64,000 nt of DNA from Umbilicaria muhlenbergii (lineage: Eukaryota > Ascomycota > Lecanoromycetes > Umbilicariales > Umbilicariaceae), in the NCBI GenBank assembly GCA_000611775.1, contig KK106982.1:5719347-5783346 (forward strand), written 5' to 3'. Position numbers and translations under genes: made by a program. Under the pieces are notes generated by a model. The model had not been told where the DNA came from and searched no databases. It worked only from the letters and a program-made list of their open reading frames with translations. Positions 1 to 12,315 of the stretch are shown here, in pieces. Position 1 is the stretch's first letter, and the number at the start of each line of letters is the position of its first letter.

Positions 1-1353
<1,353 letters not shown>

Positions 1354-2326
1354 TCATGACTCCATTCTCAACCCGGATTGCAAAGCCAGTTGCAGCGCTT
1401 CCTCCTGCTTCTTCAGTTCTTGTTCTCGTAAAAACATCGCATACTTCGACCGCGGGTTGTGGATTCCACACTCTGTTTTCTGCTGCCCCTTCCATCGTCC
1501 GGCGCGCTCATCCTCACCCTCCATGATTGGCTGCGTGGAATGCCAATCACCAATGCTCTTGTAACCTCGATCCAGTAACTCGTTGTAGGGAACCTTGTTC
1601 GCTTGGATGTAATCTTGCACCTGCTTAAATGTCCAGTTTGCGAGTGGATTGATCTTGATAAGACCAGCTTCATCGACTTCAATGACATCCAAATCTCCCC
1701 GCTTGCCCCCTTGGCTTCTCCGTCGGCCCGTCAAAACGGCATTGACCTGCAACTCTCGATACGCTCGCTGTGCAGGCTCCACCTTGGCGACCCAGTCGTA
1801 GAGTTGGTCGTTCGTTTCCCAAAGTCTCTCGCCGTATTTCTGGGCGAACTCCTCGGCAGTCTCAACTCCACTGGGCTTGTACACATGGATATTGACAAGA
1901 GGGTATTGCTTGCGGACCCGGTCGACCAAAGAGAGTGTCTCAGAAAAGTGATGCAAAGTATCGAGGAAGATAAGATCGACGACTTGTGGTCTGGGTACCT
2001 TGAGTTTTGAGAGCATGTCCAAGGTCACGAGACCTGTAAGGCCGAAGGCTGTAGTCTGATAGAGCGAAGGAAGAGTGGTGATACACCATCGCAAGACCTC
2101 TGGAACTATCGTGTTAGTTCTCGGTATACGACTAAGAGGCACTGGATTCGTTCGTACCTGGAGGCTCTAGATTCTGCAACTGGCGGTTTAAAAATACCAG
2201 ATGAGGCTTGGTAAAGAAGACATCCGGGATGCTTTCGACGCTGGAGCTTGCACTGGCATAACCAGACTCTTCGTCCCGTGTCGACATCCCCTCAAGCTCG
2301 AACAGCGGCGCAGAGCGGGAAGGCAT
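1354..2326 (-). CDS. MET16: Phosphoadenosine phosphosulfate (PAPS) reductase
   Basis: The enzyme reduces PAPS to sulfite with thioredoxin, the third enzymatic step of sulfate assimilation, in the cytosol. Two exons (2158-2326 and 1354-2105) join in frame to 306 aa, close to fungal MET16 length. Visible motifs are YQTTAFGLTGL near residue 75, TGRRRSQGG at about 183-191, the KINPLANW segment, and the C-terminal catalytic KTECGIH with Cys at about 269. The ATG at 2326 is the first in frame and gives a typical variable, Ser-rich N-terminus. The single intron is 52 nt (GTACGA...GATAG). It lies head-to-tail with MET3 on the same strand, so the two pathway genes are neighbours, with separate promoters expected. 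Confidence 0.95.
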
Positions 2327-3980
2327 CTCCGTAGGGTTGTGGCAATTGAATTATGTAAATATCGACTTTTAGAGAGTACAAAACAATTGCGTGGACCACG
2401 AAATTGACAGCGATTGAGACGATAATGACAAGGGAAGAGGAAGAAGATACAAGAAGCTTGAATACCGCCCCCAGCGTCCATGATGGGATGGATGATTAAT
2501 TGTGGGTCGGGCATGAGTAGCAAGAAACGCTATGGATTGCGTGCTTGCTCGCTAAAATTTTCATATCGACAAAGCGCTGCGAGCTTTGTCGAACGTTCCA
2601 GCTAGCCTGTCTAGTGCGCGGAGATTATGAAATCAAGACAAAAGGAACGAGAAAAGGCCCTGGATTATGTCATGGATGATACGCAATAATAATGTCCGGC
2701 GATCGACAAGTTGACAGGTCGAGAGTAGTAGCCCGGAGCTCTTTGAGAATCTGGAGCCATCTTCGGACGAAAGCCGGAGGAGCTCGAGGCAAGCATTGGT
2801 GTGCCATCGCCGACAGCTCTGTCCGTAAGGAGGGAGTCAAACTATCTGGCTGTCACCAAGGCCATCTTCGAAAGGGATGCGATCGGTCAAGCGTAGATGG
2901 TGCAAGCCTGACTCGCGGCGATACAACTTCAAGTTGTTATCAGTCCCTCTGAACACGTTGGGAGATGGAGTCGATGGCGTGCTCGAGAGATGAGACGACG
3001 TGGTCAGCACGGGCTGACTCTGCAGACTCCTCAAGCCTGGCACGGGCCGACCGCACTCCGATCAGCTGACTAGGTAATATCTCGATTACCTAAGGCGCAG
3101 GCGCGGGTGCGGGCGCGCAATCGCAAATCGAAACGAAGTGGCATTCGAGGCTGTCTTCAGGGCTGACCCCCCCCAATATATCACCAACGAAATGCGGGGC
3201 TTGCAGAAATGCCGGGAGTGCCTGTGCAAACTGTAGAGCTCTTTGCGCTCCATGCTTTGTTCATACATAAATACCGCATCGCAGCCAGTGGTACTGGCCG
3301 TCATCGTGGCCTCGGTGACCAAGCGAACAGCCGTCGATTGTCGAGGCGTCGCCTCGGCGGCAGTAGCACTTCCACGTGTTGACAGGTACTTGTAACATGT
3401 GCGTCTGAAGATTACATTTGGGACCATACGTGGCGTGCGCTGGCCCAAACGTCACGTACCATTCGCAGTATGCATCGGACGGATCACGAAGCTGCCCGAC
3501 ACCGTTGGCTGGAAAGCAAGGGGCTCCACGCTCCACCAAGCCTTTAAGCCAGGAGGATCTCCAACCCAGCTATGACCACACTCCCAAGCAGTTAGATCAT
3601 GTGCTTTTCATCGTATGCTTTTGGTTATTCCATTTCCGTCACTGTACCTTGCATGACCTCCCTTTGGGCGCCCCTTGGGCCTTTCATATCGATGCAGGGA
3701 GCGGAAGGGGTCGACGTTCTGGGATTCAGAGCCACGTCTTTCTGCCCGAATCTTCATGTAAGGCCGCGCTGTTACCAACGATCCATAACCACGTCTTTCT
3801 CAAAATGCTCGATGTTGGGGACTGATTGGACCGCTTGCATCGACGTGTTGCTCAGGGTTTTCAAAGTTAGTATGGGGAACCTCTGTATAAGTCCAGTCTA
3901 TGTCTCAAATGCCTCTTCTCAAATATGTGAATGTATAGGATTGCATTCCCGTCTTTCAGGCCAGATAGCACAAGGCAAGA
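2327..3980. other. Intergenic region, possibly with one small cysteine-rich gene
   Basis: No recognised gene. The minus-strand stretch 3261-3539 has an open frame of 92 codons with eight cysteines (for example RRGDASTIDGC and NTWKCYC), which could be part of a spliced small secreted protein. I see no clear signal peptide or splice partner, so it is not annotated as a CDS. The other open frames here overlap on both strands and look random. The stretch contains the promoters of MET16 (left end) and of the gene starting at 3981. Confidence 0.35.
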
Positions 3981-6527
3981 ATGTACGATCATTGGACTTC
4001 AGCCCAATCGTCCCTGGCTACTGCGCCACATAGATCGGCAGAGAACAGCAGCCCTAGCCATCAGAGGCCGGTGACAATCTCTAATGGATGCACATCCTAC
4101 CGTGAACGAAAGGCCTCTACTACCTATCAACGTCCTCAACTGGCGCGACCACCCTCCTCCACATCGAACGAGCGCGCTGAGCATGGCCCGCTCAATTGCA
4201 GTGTATCTCGTCCCCAAACGCCACCATCAAGACCATCGTCTCCGTTTCGATCGGTCAAACGGATGAGAGAGCCCTTAAGGTTCCTTCTTCCGGCTTCGCA
4301 TTCATCGAGGGGGAGCACGCCAGACCCCCAAATTTCGACCACGGTTATCACCACAACATCAGACAGTCGCGTCGACGGGCCCCTACAAAGCCCAAAGACA
4401 ACGGAACTCCTTGATGCCGATAGTCAGCCATTTCGTACGCTATCTCTTCTACCACCCATGCAACTCGTTCCCTTGGGAACTCCCTCAGCTGATGTCAGTC
4501 ACAATAATGCGTGCTCTGGCCAGTCAGCAGCTGATAATAACCACAACGAATGTTGTCATGCGCTAAGTTGTCCATGCTCCCCTCCAGGCTCACCTTGCGA
4601 GGAACTCTGTATTGTTTCCGATTACGAGGATCACACCCCCAAGATCGAAATCATTGAGACATTGGAGAGTGTATGCGATAGCTCTTCGAATTGCTGTTCT
4701 GAAGAAAACTATCATGTACCCAGCCCGCCTCTCTTATCCAAGGCTTCAAGACCCATGGCACCGCAACAAAGGTTGTGCAACAGCGAGCTTCCCCTGCGAG
4801 AGACGGCTTCCCTTCACAGCCTTGTAGGTTTGCCAAAGCTCCAGGCTGGACCCGGCTGGCTGGCTCAGGGTAAAGATTGTGAGACCTGGGTGGAGGAAAC
4901 TCTGAAGGCATCTCGAGAACTGAATTTCTCACGCCCTCGTAAAATCAAATCCCAAGGCAATGCTGGTGTCGCGGACGCTGCAAGGCTTTGGATCAACGTG
5001 GAAGAGGAGGAAGCAGAAAAGAACTCATTGGTAAGCATCATCAAGATCTCCTGTTATCCGACTGACTTCATGTGCGTATTCTAGCATTACGCCACAGTAG
5101 TCACTCCAACCAAACCACGTGTAGTTACTATCCCTCGTCACAACTCATCTGCTGGCACTTCCCCAACGACCTCGTCGCGTTTTCACGCCCCGAGCATCGT
5201 TTCTGCGTTTGACTTCGACATTGCTACGCCTGCAGATGGCCTGGGTCGTACTGATGTGGAACAAGATGGCCCTGGAGATGGCGCTACACGATCGGTCTTG
5301 GACAAGAGTAGCTTCACTGCGACTCATATGCAACGATCTGTTCTCGCCCTTTCATGTGAAAACTTGAGTGTTACTTCCATTCACTCCTCATCCTCGACAT
5401 GCGAGGTTAAGCCTGCCGCAACATCTATTCCGCATACGCCGCCTCAAACACCGCATCGTGGACGACCACGCAACAGATCTAACAACAAACCAACCAAGCC
5501 TACCATGGCAGCCAATGGTAAAGCTAGCACTGCTACTCCAAAAGAGGCCCACCCCATCACCCCCCCTCAATCCCCGCTCGCATCTCCTCCGAAGAAGCCA
5601 CTCTCAAGGAAGACATTTCCCAAACGCATGCACTCGTCTACGCCTCGTCGTTCTACCCGATTGGTAACTTCAGCAAGTTATCCGTCACATTTTGCCACCG
5701 ACTTCACGGATTTGTCGTGGATACTAAGCGAGCTTGAAACTACAATCGCCGCCTTCCCCAGTGCCATGCTTCAGCTGGACTCGCCCGTGGTTCAGCATTT
5801 CCGTTCGTGTCAGGGCTCGCCTACATCGTATAAGGCGGAAGCAGCACAGGTTCTCCGCCGTTCATCGCTCATAGCTCCGCCCCATAGCCGTTATTCTGCC
5901 TTGCAGCCACCCAAAATGTCTTCCCAACACCATGGTCGTGCTCCAACCAACAACTCACCAACTCTCCCGAGCCAAAATCCTCTTCGCGCCGTCTTCCCCG
6001 GTGCCCCTGCACACCTCCTTAACGCTCTGCACGCAACCACCATATCTCTCAATCACGTATGCGAAATCATGACTTCAATCCCCTCGCCAACTTCCACATC
6101 AAGTCTCGCAAAAACCCGCTGCTCGTCAGCTGTTTATCGTGTCTCGCGCTCACCTCGCCGTTTTCGCAGGCCTCTAGACCTAGCCGGGATTGCTCCAAAA
6201 GCGCGCCGCATGCTGGGCATTCCCCGCCGGAGCCGGGCGTCGCTCTCAGCCGCGCATCTTTCTTCAGAGTCGCAACCCGGGGAGCAAGAAAAAAAGCCTG
6301 AGTCGCAACCAAGGGAGCATGAAAACAAGCCTCAGGAGTCGACACTAGCAGAGCATGGATTGAAAGAGAGGGGTGAGAAAGTGCGAGCGGAACTGAGGGA
6401 CATGTCGCGCTGGCTAGTGGAGGAAATTGGGAATAGAACGACAAACGGGGAATCTAAGGGGCGGGCTGATACGCTTCTTATGGCGCTTAGGGAGGTCGTA
6501 AGGTTGGGAGACAAGTCGCGCGAGTAG
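3981..6527 (+). CDS. Ser/Pro-rich protein of unknown function
   Basis: I do not recognise this protein. Two exons (3981-5030 and 5085-6527) join in phase 0 across a 54-nt GTAAGC...TTCTAG intron to give 830 aa. The sequence is dominated by Ser, Pro and Thr, with TPPQ/TPPQSP-type motifs at roughly residues 430-480 that could be proline-directed kinase sites. The more ordered part is roughly residues 540-680 (DFTDLSWILSELETTIAAF; PGAPAHLLNALHATTISLNH), which looks helical, as does the C-terminal end (MSRWLVEEIGNR). A short charged repeat (SQPGEQEKKPE / SQPREHENKPQ) lies near residue 760. There are no transmembrane segments or catalytic motifs. The start at 3981 is the first ATG of the frame but is not otherwise supported. 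It converges on VMA22. Confidence 0.75.
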
Positions 6528-6786
6528 AATGGATTAATTGGTTGTCGGAAGACGATACCACTCAACGGACGGGTTCAAGCCGACTTTACGAGAGATATAC
6601 GAGATACAATAACGGCTGCAGCACCTACTCAATTACCTTTTCGGAATATAGCAATCGCTTCTTACGAAGCTGTAATAAATATAGAACACTTGGCCAGGAT
6701 TCAGGTCGTCAAGATTTTTCACCAGTGTCATAATGTATAGCCTACGGCGTTATCGATCTTCTAACTATAGTCAAGGATTGCCTTTA

Positions 6787-7535
6787 TCAACGGATTGTTC
6801 GGATCCGTTCTCTTGTCTTCGTGACCTCATCCTCGACTGCCCTCATCTCGTGCACCAAACTTGCCAATGCCGGTACAACATCTACAACAGCTCCTTTGAA
6901 ACTTTTCTGGGCAGACCTCAGAGCGGGCGGGATGAGAATCCCGAACCATTTCAGGGGATCGCTTGGGGGTATAATGGCCTTGCTAGAAGTCTTCTCATTC
7001 TCAACAACGTCGTCTACTACATCCAGAGACGTCGATCTTGCGTGGTCTGCCTTATCTTCCTCCAGCGGTGGCAAACGGGAGCAATGCGTAACTGTGGTTA
7101 TTGAGAAGGCCGAGGACGAATCAATGGAGCTATCAGACAATCCAGAAAGAACTCAGCGTATAGTAGGGTATGGCGAGAGATAGTCAAGTAGGGACTTACG
7201 TTAGGGTTGAAGCTTTCATTCGTTCATCATAGAAGTCTTGGCCATAACGCCTCCGGGTCGAGGAGGCGTAGTTTGCTTGGGCGAGGGAGAAATAACCCTT
7301 CGTTCAATCAGCACGTGACACATGCTTCAGTGCACCACCGGGGAGAGGGCGCAATTACAGATGACATTCGCTCGGCCAGGTCCCGTTGGAGGGTTTGGTG
7401 CTGGTGGAGGAGCTGTAGGTAGCGCTCTAGTAGATGGTCGAGGGTCTGGACGAGGACTGCTTGGTCCTCTGAGTTTGTGCTCTGCTGGAGCGTAGGTTGG
7501 GGAAGCACTTCAGTCATGTTTGGAAGTAGCCACAC
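6787..7535 (-). CDS. VMA22: V-ATPase assembly factor Vma22 / CCDC115 family
   Basis: Vma22 acts in the ER with Vma12 and Vma21 to assemble the Vo sector of the vacuolar ATPase. Three exons (7359-7535, 7200-7297, 6787-7129) join in frame to 205 aa. Family features are the N-terminal helix LDHLLERYLQLLHQHQTLQR, the central GYFSLAQANY...RRRYGQDFYDERMKAS, and the C-terminal DPLKWFGILIPPALRSAQKS followed by a coiled-coil end. The conserved central segment appears only after splicing out 7298-7358 (GTAATT...ACGAAG), which supports the model. The second Met, at 7517, is an alternative start. The gene is divergent from the neighbouring mitochondrial-type protein, with about 220 bp between starts. Confidence 0.9.
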
Positions 7536-7758
7536 ATGTTCGAGTATAAAGCCCGCCTGGGCTGCAACTTGGTTTTCGTTGGAAATGATATGGAACTACC
7601 TGACCGGCATTGGCGAGGAAGGGCATGTATGGGAATAGTGTGGCAAGAGGCAACTGTTACCGAGCATGGAAATGTGCTCGCCAGTCGCCCGCGAACGCAC
7701 TCACGACTCACGGCACTCCATCCTCAAGGTAGGGCAGGGCCCATTGCCTGAACGACCG

Positions 7759-9606
7759 ATGACCATGCTACCTTCACGGATCCAGTGTCGGCGACTGTTG
7801 CCACTACATCGACCTCTGCTTCCTGCTCCTTCAAAGCGACCCCCCAAACCCCGCCTCTTTACACAGAATTCGCAGCTGCTCCTCATATCTCCCTGCTCTC
7901 CGCGCCCACAACTCCCGTTCCTCCATGATTCCTCTCGCCTCCGCGCACCTCGAACACTCTCTCGGAACCAATTTCAGTATCAACTTTCTCGCCTCTTGAC
8001 CACGGAGCGGAAAAGCTACTTGAAGACACAAATATGGCTTGCCTCGAAATACACAGCCTACGGTTGGGCGGCCCTCTTGCTTCTAAGTATAATGGCATTT
8101 GGCATTCAAGACGCACGCCTAGAACGGAAATATCCATCCCCTCCATGTTGGAGCTGGATATCCCGCATGGACTACCGCACCGCCCGAGGTCAAGAGAACC
8201 CAGATGCGAACGCCAATGGGCTTATTGACTGGGCTCACACTGGAAACGAGTATCGCCAAGTCCTCAGCCGCCTCGAAAACCCCAATATAGACGGCCAAGG
8301 TCTACGTCCCCCACTAGAGACTGACGGCGATATCTATGTGGAAGGGGTTGGCAAGATGGGGCTTGACATATCCGCCAAGCCTGAATCCTGGCGCCGCGGT
8401 TATCATGCCTGCCTCATGGGCGCAGCACGCGCCGCTGAACACCTCGATGGCTGGGTGCGGGACACCACGCGGAACGTAGCCTTCCCTGGAGACGTGGTGA
8501 TCGGGCCTTCGAATCCACGCCCCAAGCCAGTACCTCTGGGTGCCAAGTCTCCCCCTTTAGAGGAGAATTGCGTCGCAGCTTTTGAATCTCCTGAAACTTA
8601 CTATATGAAGATTCTCACCACCCAGGGCTTTTCTACACGCCAACGCCTTGACGCCGCTCTTGCGTACGCCGATTGGCTTGATTTCAAAGGCCTTCCCTCC
8701 AGTGCGGAAGAGATGTACGATTGGGGTCTGGATATTGCAATGGGCGCCCTACCCACCGGTGTCAATGACGTTGTCGACACCAAGACAGGCATCATCAATG
8801 AAAAGGCCACATACATATCCTCGAACGTTCTACTTGCGAGCACGTCCCTGGCTATCCATCATGCTCGAAATAGTAATCTCAATACCGCCCTTCCCATCCT
8901 ACTTTCTGTTCTTCGAGCGCGCCGGAACCTGGTATCAGTCTCTCAGCCATTACAGCCCAATACAACTGCGTCTCCATCCAAACATGAAGCAGAGCCTTCC
9001 ACCTTTCGGATCATCATCTCCCTATTTCGCTCCCTCATCGTTGTCCCCCCTTATCCTCCACCAAGCCCTACAGGCGATGAACCCGCCATCCGCACCCCGG
9101 CCGCGATATGCGAAGAGGCAGGTCTGATGACCTACATAGGCGAGATACTTTTCGTCACTCCCTCTACCCCATCCCAAAAGTCGTCTTTCTTCTCTTCTTC
9201 TCAGAACATGCGTCAAACTCAATCTCGACAATCCGGTCTCTCTTGGACACGCGATGCTGTTGACCTTGCTGAGAAGACCCTCCAGGAGGTCTTAGACAGT
9301 TCCGCCAATTCGTTGAATGGTCATGAAGCCAAGAGGAGGTGCAGTGAGTGTCTTGAGGTGGGTATGGGAAACTGGGCGAAGATGGTGGATCGCATGGTGA
9401 GGGAAGAGCAGGAAGAGCATGCGCGCAGGACTAAAATCCAAGGGGAGAGTGGTTTTTCGGCCAGTGAGGCAGGGGAGAGCAGATGGGAGGTGGAGAGGAG
9501 GGTTGTAGAGGAGAGAAAACGGAGCGTCAGGGCTTTGGTGGGGGGTTTGGGCGATGATGTAGGTGTTGGCGTGGGTGGAATAGGAAGTGGCACGTTTATG
9601 GTTTGA
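7759..9606 (+). CDS. Conserved ascomycete single-pass, probably mitochondrial, membrane protein
   Basis: A single-exon gene of about 615 aa when started at the Met at 7759; the frame opens earlier, at 7666. The chosen start gives an Arg-rich, acid-free N-terminus like a mitochondrial presequence, followed by one hydrophobic segment (GWAALLLLSIMAFGIQ) and then the motif RKYPSPPCWSWISR. The rest is soluble and helical, with Ala-rich helices such as RLDAALAYADWLDF and a C-terminal charged coiled coil, suggesting a TPR-like fold. Orthologues exist widely in Pezizomycotina under the doubtful label 'MFS maltose permease' (from memory); one membrane segment rules out a permease. Its function is unknown. 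Location in the inner mitochondrial membrane is inferred from the N-terminus only. Confidence 0.8.
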   Translation: MTMLPSRIQCRRLLPLHRPLLPAPSKRPPKPRLFTQNSQLLLISPCSPRPQLPFLHDSSRLRAPRTLSRNQFQYQLSRLLTTERKSYLKTQIWLASKYTAYGWAALLLLSIMAFGIQDARLERKYPSPPCWSWISRMDYRTARGQENPDANANGLIDWAHTGNEYRQVLSRLENPNIDGQGLRPPLETDGDIYVEGVGKMGLDISAKPESWRRGYHACLMGAARAAEHLDGWVRDTTRNVAFPGDVVIGPSNPRPKPVPLGAKSPPLEENCVAAFESPETYYMKILTTQGFSTRQRLDAALAYADWLDFKGLPSSAEEMYDWGLDIAMGALPTGVNDVVDTKTGIINEKATYISSNVLLASTSLAIHHARNSNLNTALPILLSVLRARRNLVSVSQPLQPNTTASPSKHEAEPSTFRIIISLFRSLIVVPPYPPPSPTGDEPAIRTPAAICEEAGLMTYIGEILFVTPSTPSQKSSFFSSSQNMRQTQSRQSGLSWTRDAVDLAEKTLQEVLDSSANSLNGHEAKRRCSECLEVGMGNWAKMVDRMVREEQEEHARRTKIQGESGFSASEAGESRWEVERRVVEERKRSVRALVGGLGDDVGVGVGGIGSGTFMV

Positions 9607-10312
9607 ATATGGGCAACACGACACCGGACTTTTGAGCAGAATTCGGCTTGATCCAGCGGATGGAGTTCAGGATGGCAGGGGTTAACTGGCAGCCACCTTT
9701 TCGGCGAGGGATTGGCCATCGTCGTGCGCCTTTGACCTGTTTCGGTCTCATGGTTGGAAGCGTTCATGAACATATTATCTTCTTGCAGAGGCGCTGGGGG
9801 GGTTGAGGATGAAAATCAGGAAGTAGGGTGGGGAGATATTGAAAGAAATATCTAAAAATGTGCAATTCTGGCACCAATAACAGTCGCAAAAGAAATTGAT
9901 AAAACAAGCTGACTTGAGGTAATAAATACCTCACATATGTAGACTACACAGTGTCATAGTCTTAGACTGCATACACTTAATGAAGAAATAAAAAAATTGC
10001 AGAGGCGCTGCAAGTTCCATGTAGCCAAGCAGAAAAGAACGACTTCAAAAAAATGCCCTCCGAACTAATGAGTGCTTTACAAAAACACGGGCAGCCACTG
10101 CTCAGCGTCGAACAGGATATGGGCATCTACCACTGCACCGTAAGCTAAGTCTGAAATTTGCGAAGCTCGAGGTTACACCATTCGTTGATAATCAAGGGCT
10201 CGCCTTCCAAACATTTGGTTCTCCAGCCAAAACAGCTCGAGGCTTCGCTAAACTCCGAGCTCTAGACCGCATGCTTCAACCTTGGATATTTCGTAACATA
10301 ACAGATTAGGTC
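9607..10312. other. Intergenic, no gene seen
   Basis: The 3' flank of the membrane-protein gene and the promoter of PDCD5. An A-rich stretch lies around 9840-10050. No open frame, RNA gene or repeat is recognisable. Confidence 0.5.
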
Positions 10313-10899
10313 ATGGCAGACCCAGATCTTGAGGAGGTAAAGCAGATTAGTATAGACTCTCAAGCATACGCAGAAGCTAACAAACGGTCAGATCAGAAAA
10401 GCGCGCCTCGCCCAGCTTCAACAACAAAGTGGGGGAGGTGGTGGGGTCCCTCAAGGCGGACCGCAAGAAGACCAGCGGAAGTACGTACTCTCCTATCTTC
10501 TTGAACGCAGGCTCCGGAATTAAAGTACCACTTAGACAGCAAGAAGGTACTGCACTCTTCCCTCGAGCGTCTATTCAACAGCGGGATACGTGAGACTGAA
10601 TACTCTTTCTGCCCTGCACAGCCGACGCCCGAGCTTCCATCCTCGCGCAGATTCTCCTGCCCGAAGCCGCCGACCGTCTGGGGCGCATCCGCCTGGTCAA
10701 AGAGTCCCGCGCCGTCGACGTGGAGAACAGGCTGATCATGCTGGCGCGGTCGGGCCAGCTGAGATCGAAGGTGACGGAGGAGCAGCTGAAGGAGCTGTTG
10801 GGGGCGGTCAAGGAGAACAATGAGAGGAGCGAGGAGAAGATCGTGGTCAGCCGGAGGAAAGGGGGGTGGGATGAGGATGATGACTTGTTCGATTTGTGA
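10313..10899 (+). CDS. PDCD5: PDCD5-family DNA-binding protein (TFAR19 / Sdd2-like)
   Basis: A small, conserved helical protein linked to apoptosis and chaperonin function in animals. Four exons (10313-10336, 10392-10480, 10536-10546, 10622-10899) give 133 aa. The 11-nt third exon (ACAGCAAGAAG) is needed to keep frame: it joins EDQRK to QQEADARASILAQIL. The family core follows: LLPEAADRLGRIRLVK, then MLARSGQLRSKVTEEQL, ending in an acidic WDEDDDLFDL. The N-terminal MADPDLEEIRKARLAQLQQQ and Gly-rich linker are also typical. Each intron has GT and AG ends. It converges on COQ4 with 137 bp between stop codons. Confidence 0.93.
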
Positions 10900-11036
10900 G
10901 GAAGGGAGGAAGGGGCATGATCACACTCTTGGTGCATTGGGTGGCGTTGGAGGTTGCCGAGACGTAGAAAGATACCATGAGGGAGCTCAAGCAGAACTAC
11001 GGTGGTCTTGATGCTAATGGACCCCCCTACTGCCAT

Positions 11037-11956
11037 TCAATCCGCCGCCACACCCCTCATCCTTTCCCTCTTCTCCTTCGCAGCCCTCCTCTGTTCCTTC
11101 AGAGTCTTCCTTGTCTCTCTCAGGTCCGGCGGTCTCTCGATCCCCAACTCCTTCCGCAAATCATCCACGTCCCTCTCCAGTTCCTCCTCCCAGTACACGT
11201 TGATGATCTCCTGGCACCTCGTTCCGTTGTCCAGCGCCCACGGCAGATAGGTATGCCAAAACCGCTGCCTTTCCGCCTTCTTCAGTCGTGTCACAGCAAA
11301 TAAGCTTAGACCCGTCATAGGCAATAGTGTGTTCGCGAATTCGAACGCCTTGAGCGCTACTTCTCCCTCCACCATGACTGGCAAGCCGGTGAGAGCGTGG
11401 TAAAAGTCGTGACATTCTCGGTACCGCTGCATGACGTAGGCACACTCTTCATCGTCGATGTATTTCACGCTGTCCCGGGTGTCGGGGCTGACACCCTCAC
11501 GGTCCAGCCACGAGGCGTAAGCGCGGCCGACGCTATTGGAGGGAAGGGTGCGGAGATGGGTCATGGACAGTGTCTGAGACGTTATGCGTGGTCGATCCCG
11601 AAGGATGCGGCGGCCGGTAGGAGAGGAAAGCATGGCATCGCGGAGGCGGTAGATGAAATACGGCGTGGCGGTCGATTCGCCGAGTGCGGCGATAAGGTCT
11701 GTAGATTCGTTCGCTCAGCGATTGGCACTTTCTCGGCGGCGGTATGCTTGCCTCCGCGGCGTGGGTTCATCAAAGACATCACTGCAGACCCGACAGCGAG
11801 TGCGCCTCGTTCAATTGTGGTGAGAGGTACATGGCCCTCGTAATTGGGAGGCGGCCGATTGAGGACGGAGAATGTCCTCAGAGACAGAGCTGCTGTAGGT
11901 CTGATTGATGCGGGTAATCGAAAGAAGGCACGAGGAAGGACGATGCTGGTTGGCAT
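11037..11956 (-). CDS. COQ4: Ubiquinone biosynthesis protein Coq4, mitochondrial
   Basis: Coq4 is a matrix-side inner-membrane organiser of the coenzyme Q synthome. Exons 11752-11956 and 11037-11698 give 288 aa. The N-terminus is an Arg-rich presequence ([19 protein letters not shown]). The intron has a GC donor (GCAAGC...CTACAG); only this splice joins NPRRG to [20 protein letters not shown], which is highly conserved in the family. The Zn-binding HDxxHx11E motif is intact (HDFYH at about 165-169, Glu at about 181), with [14 protein letters not shown] just before it. The C-terminus is Lys/Arg-rich. It is divergent from the SET-domain gene. Confidence 0.95.
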
Positions 11957-12315
11957 CGTAGTTCACGTCTGAAGGAGGCTGCTGGATCTCAAGCAGCTCA
12001 GGCAGAACGACTGGTCGAGGAGAAGATGATGCGAATGTTGAATGCGGCCCCGGTTGACCCTTGAACCTTGCACCAACACCGGCGGAGGAGACTAGGGAAT
12101 TTTCAGCACTTCTACTCGTAGCATGCTTTCCTGCTCCTTGTTTATTATCATTTTCGTTGTCACTGTACCCATATTGATGTTACTATTGATATTCTCCACC
12201 TGTCTTCAGCTCTTCTCTGTTGTAAATATTTTTTGCGTAGCTCACAATGCGGCTCCTCAATATTTAGATCAGTACAGCGTTCTATTTACTACGAGTAGTT
12301 AAGAAGATATCGTGG

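Noticed and set aside
7666-7758. Upstream Met at 7666 as the start of the membrane-protein gene
   Set aside because: The extra 31 residues are acidic and mixed and would mask the presequence-like N-terminus that begins at 7759.
9292-9773. Minus-strand frames of 110-150 codons over the 3' end of the membrane-protein gene
   Set aside because: Mirror images of the charged C-terminal coding sequence with no similarity of their own.
10575-11036. 153-codon minus-strand frame opposite PDCD5
   Set aside because: The plus strand encodes the conserved PDCD5 core across the same bases; the minus frame is a shadow.
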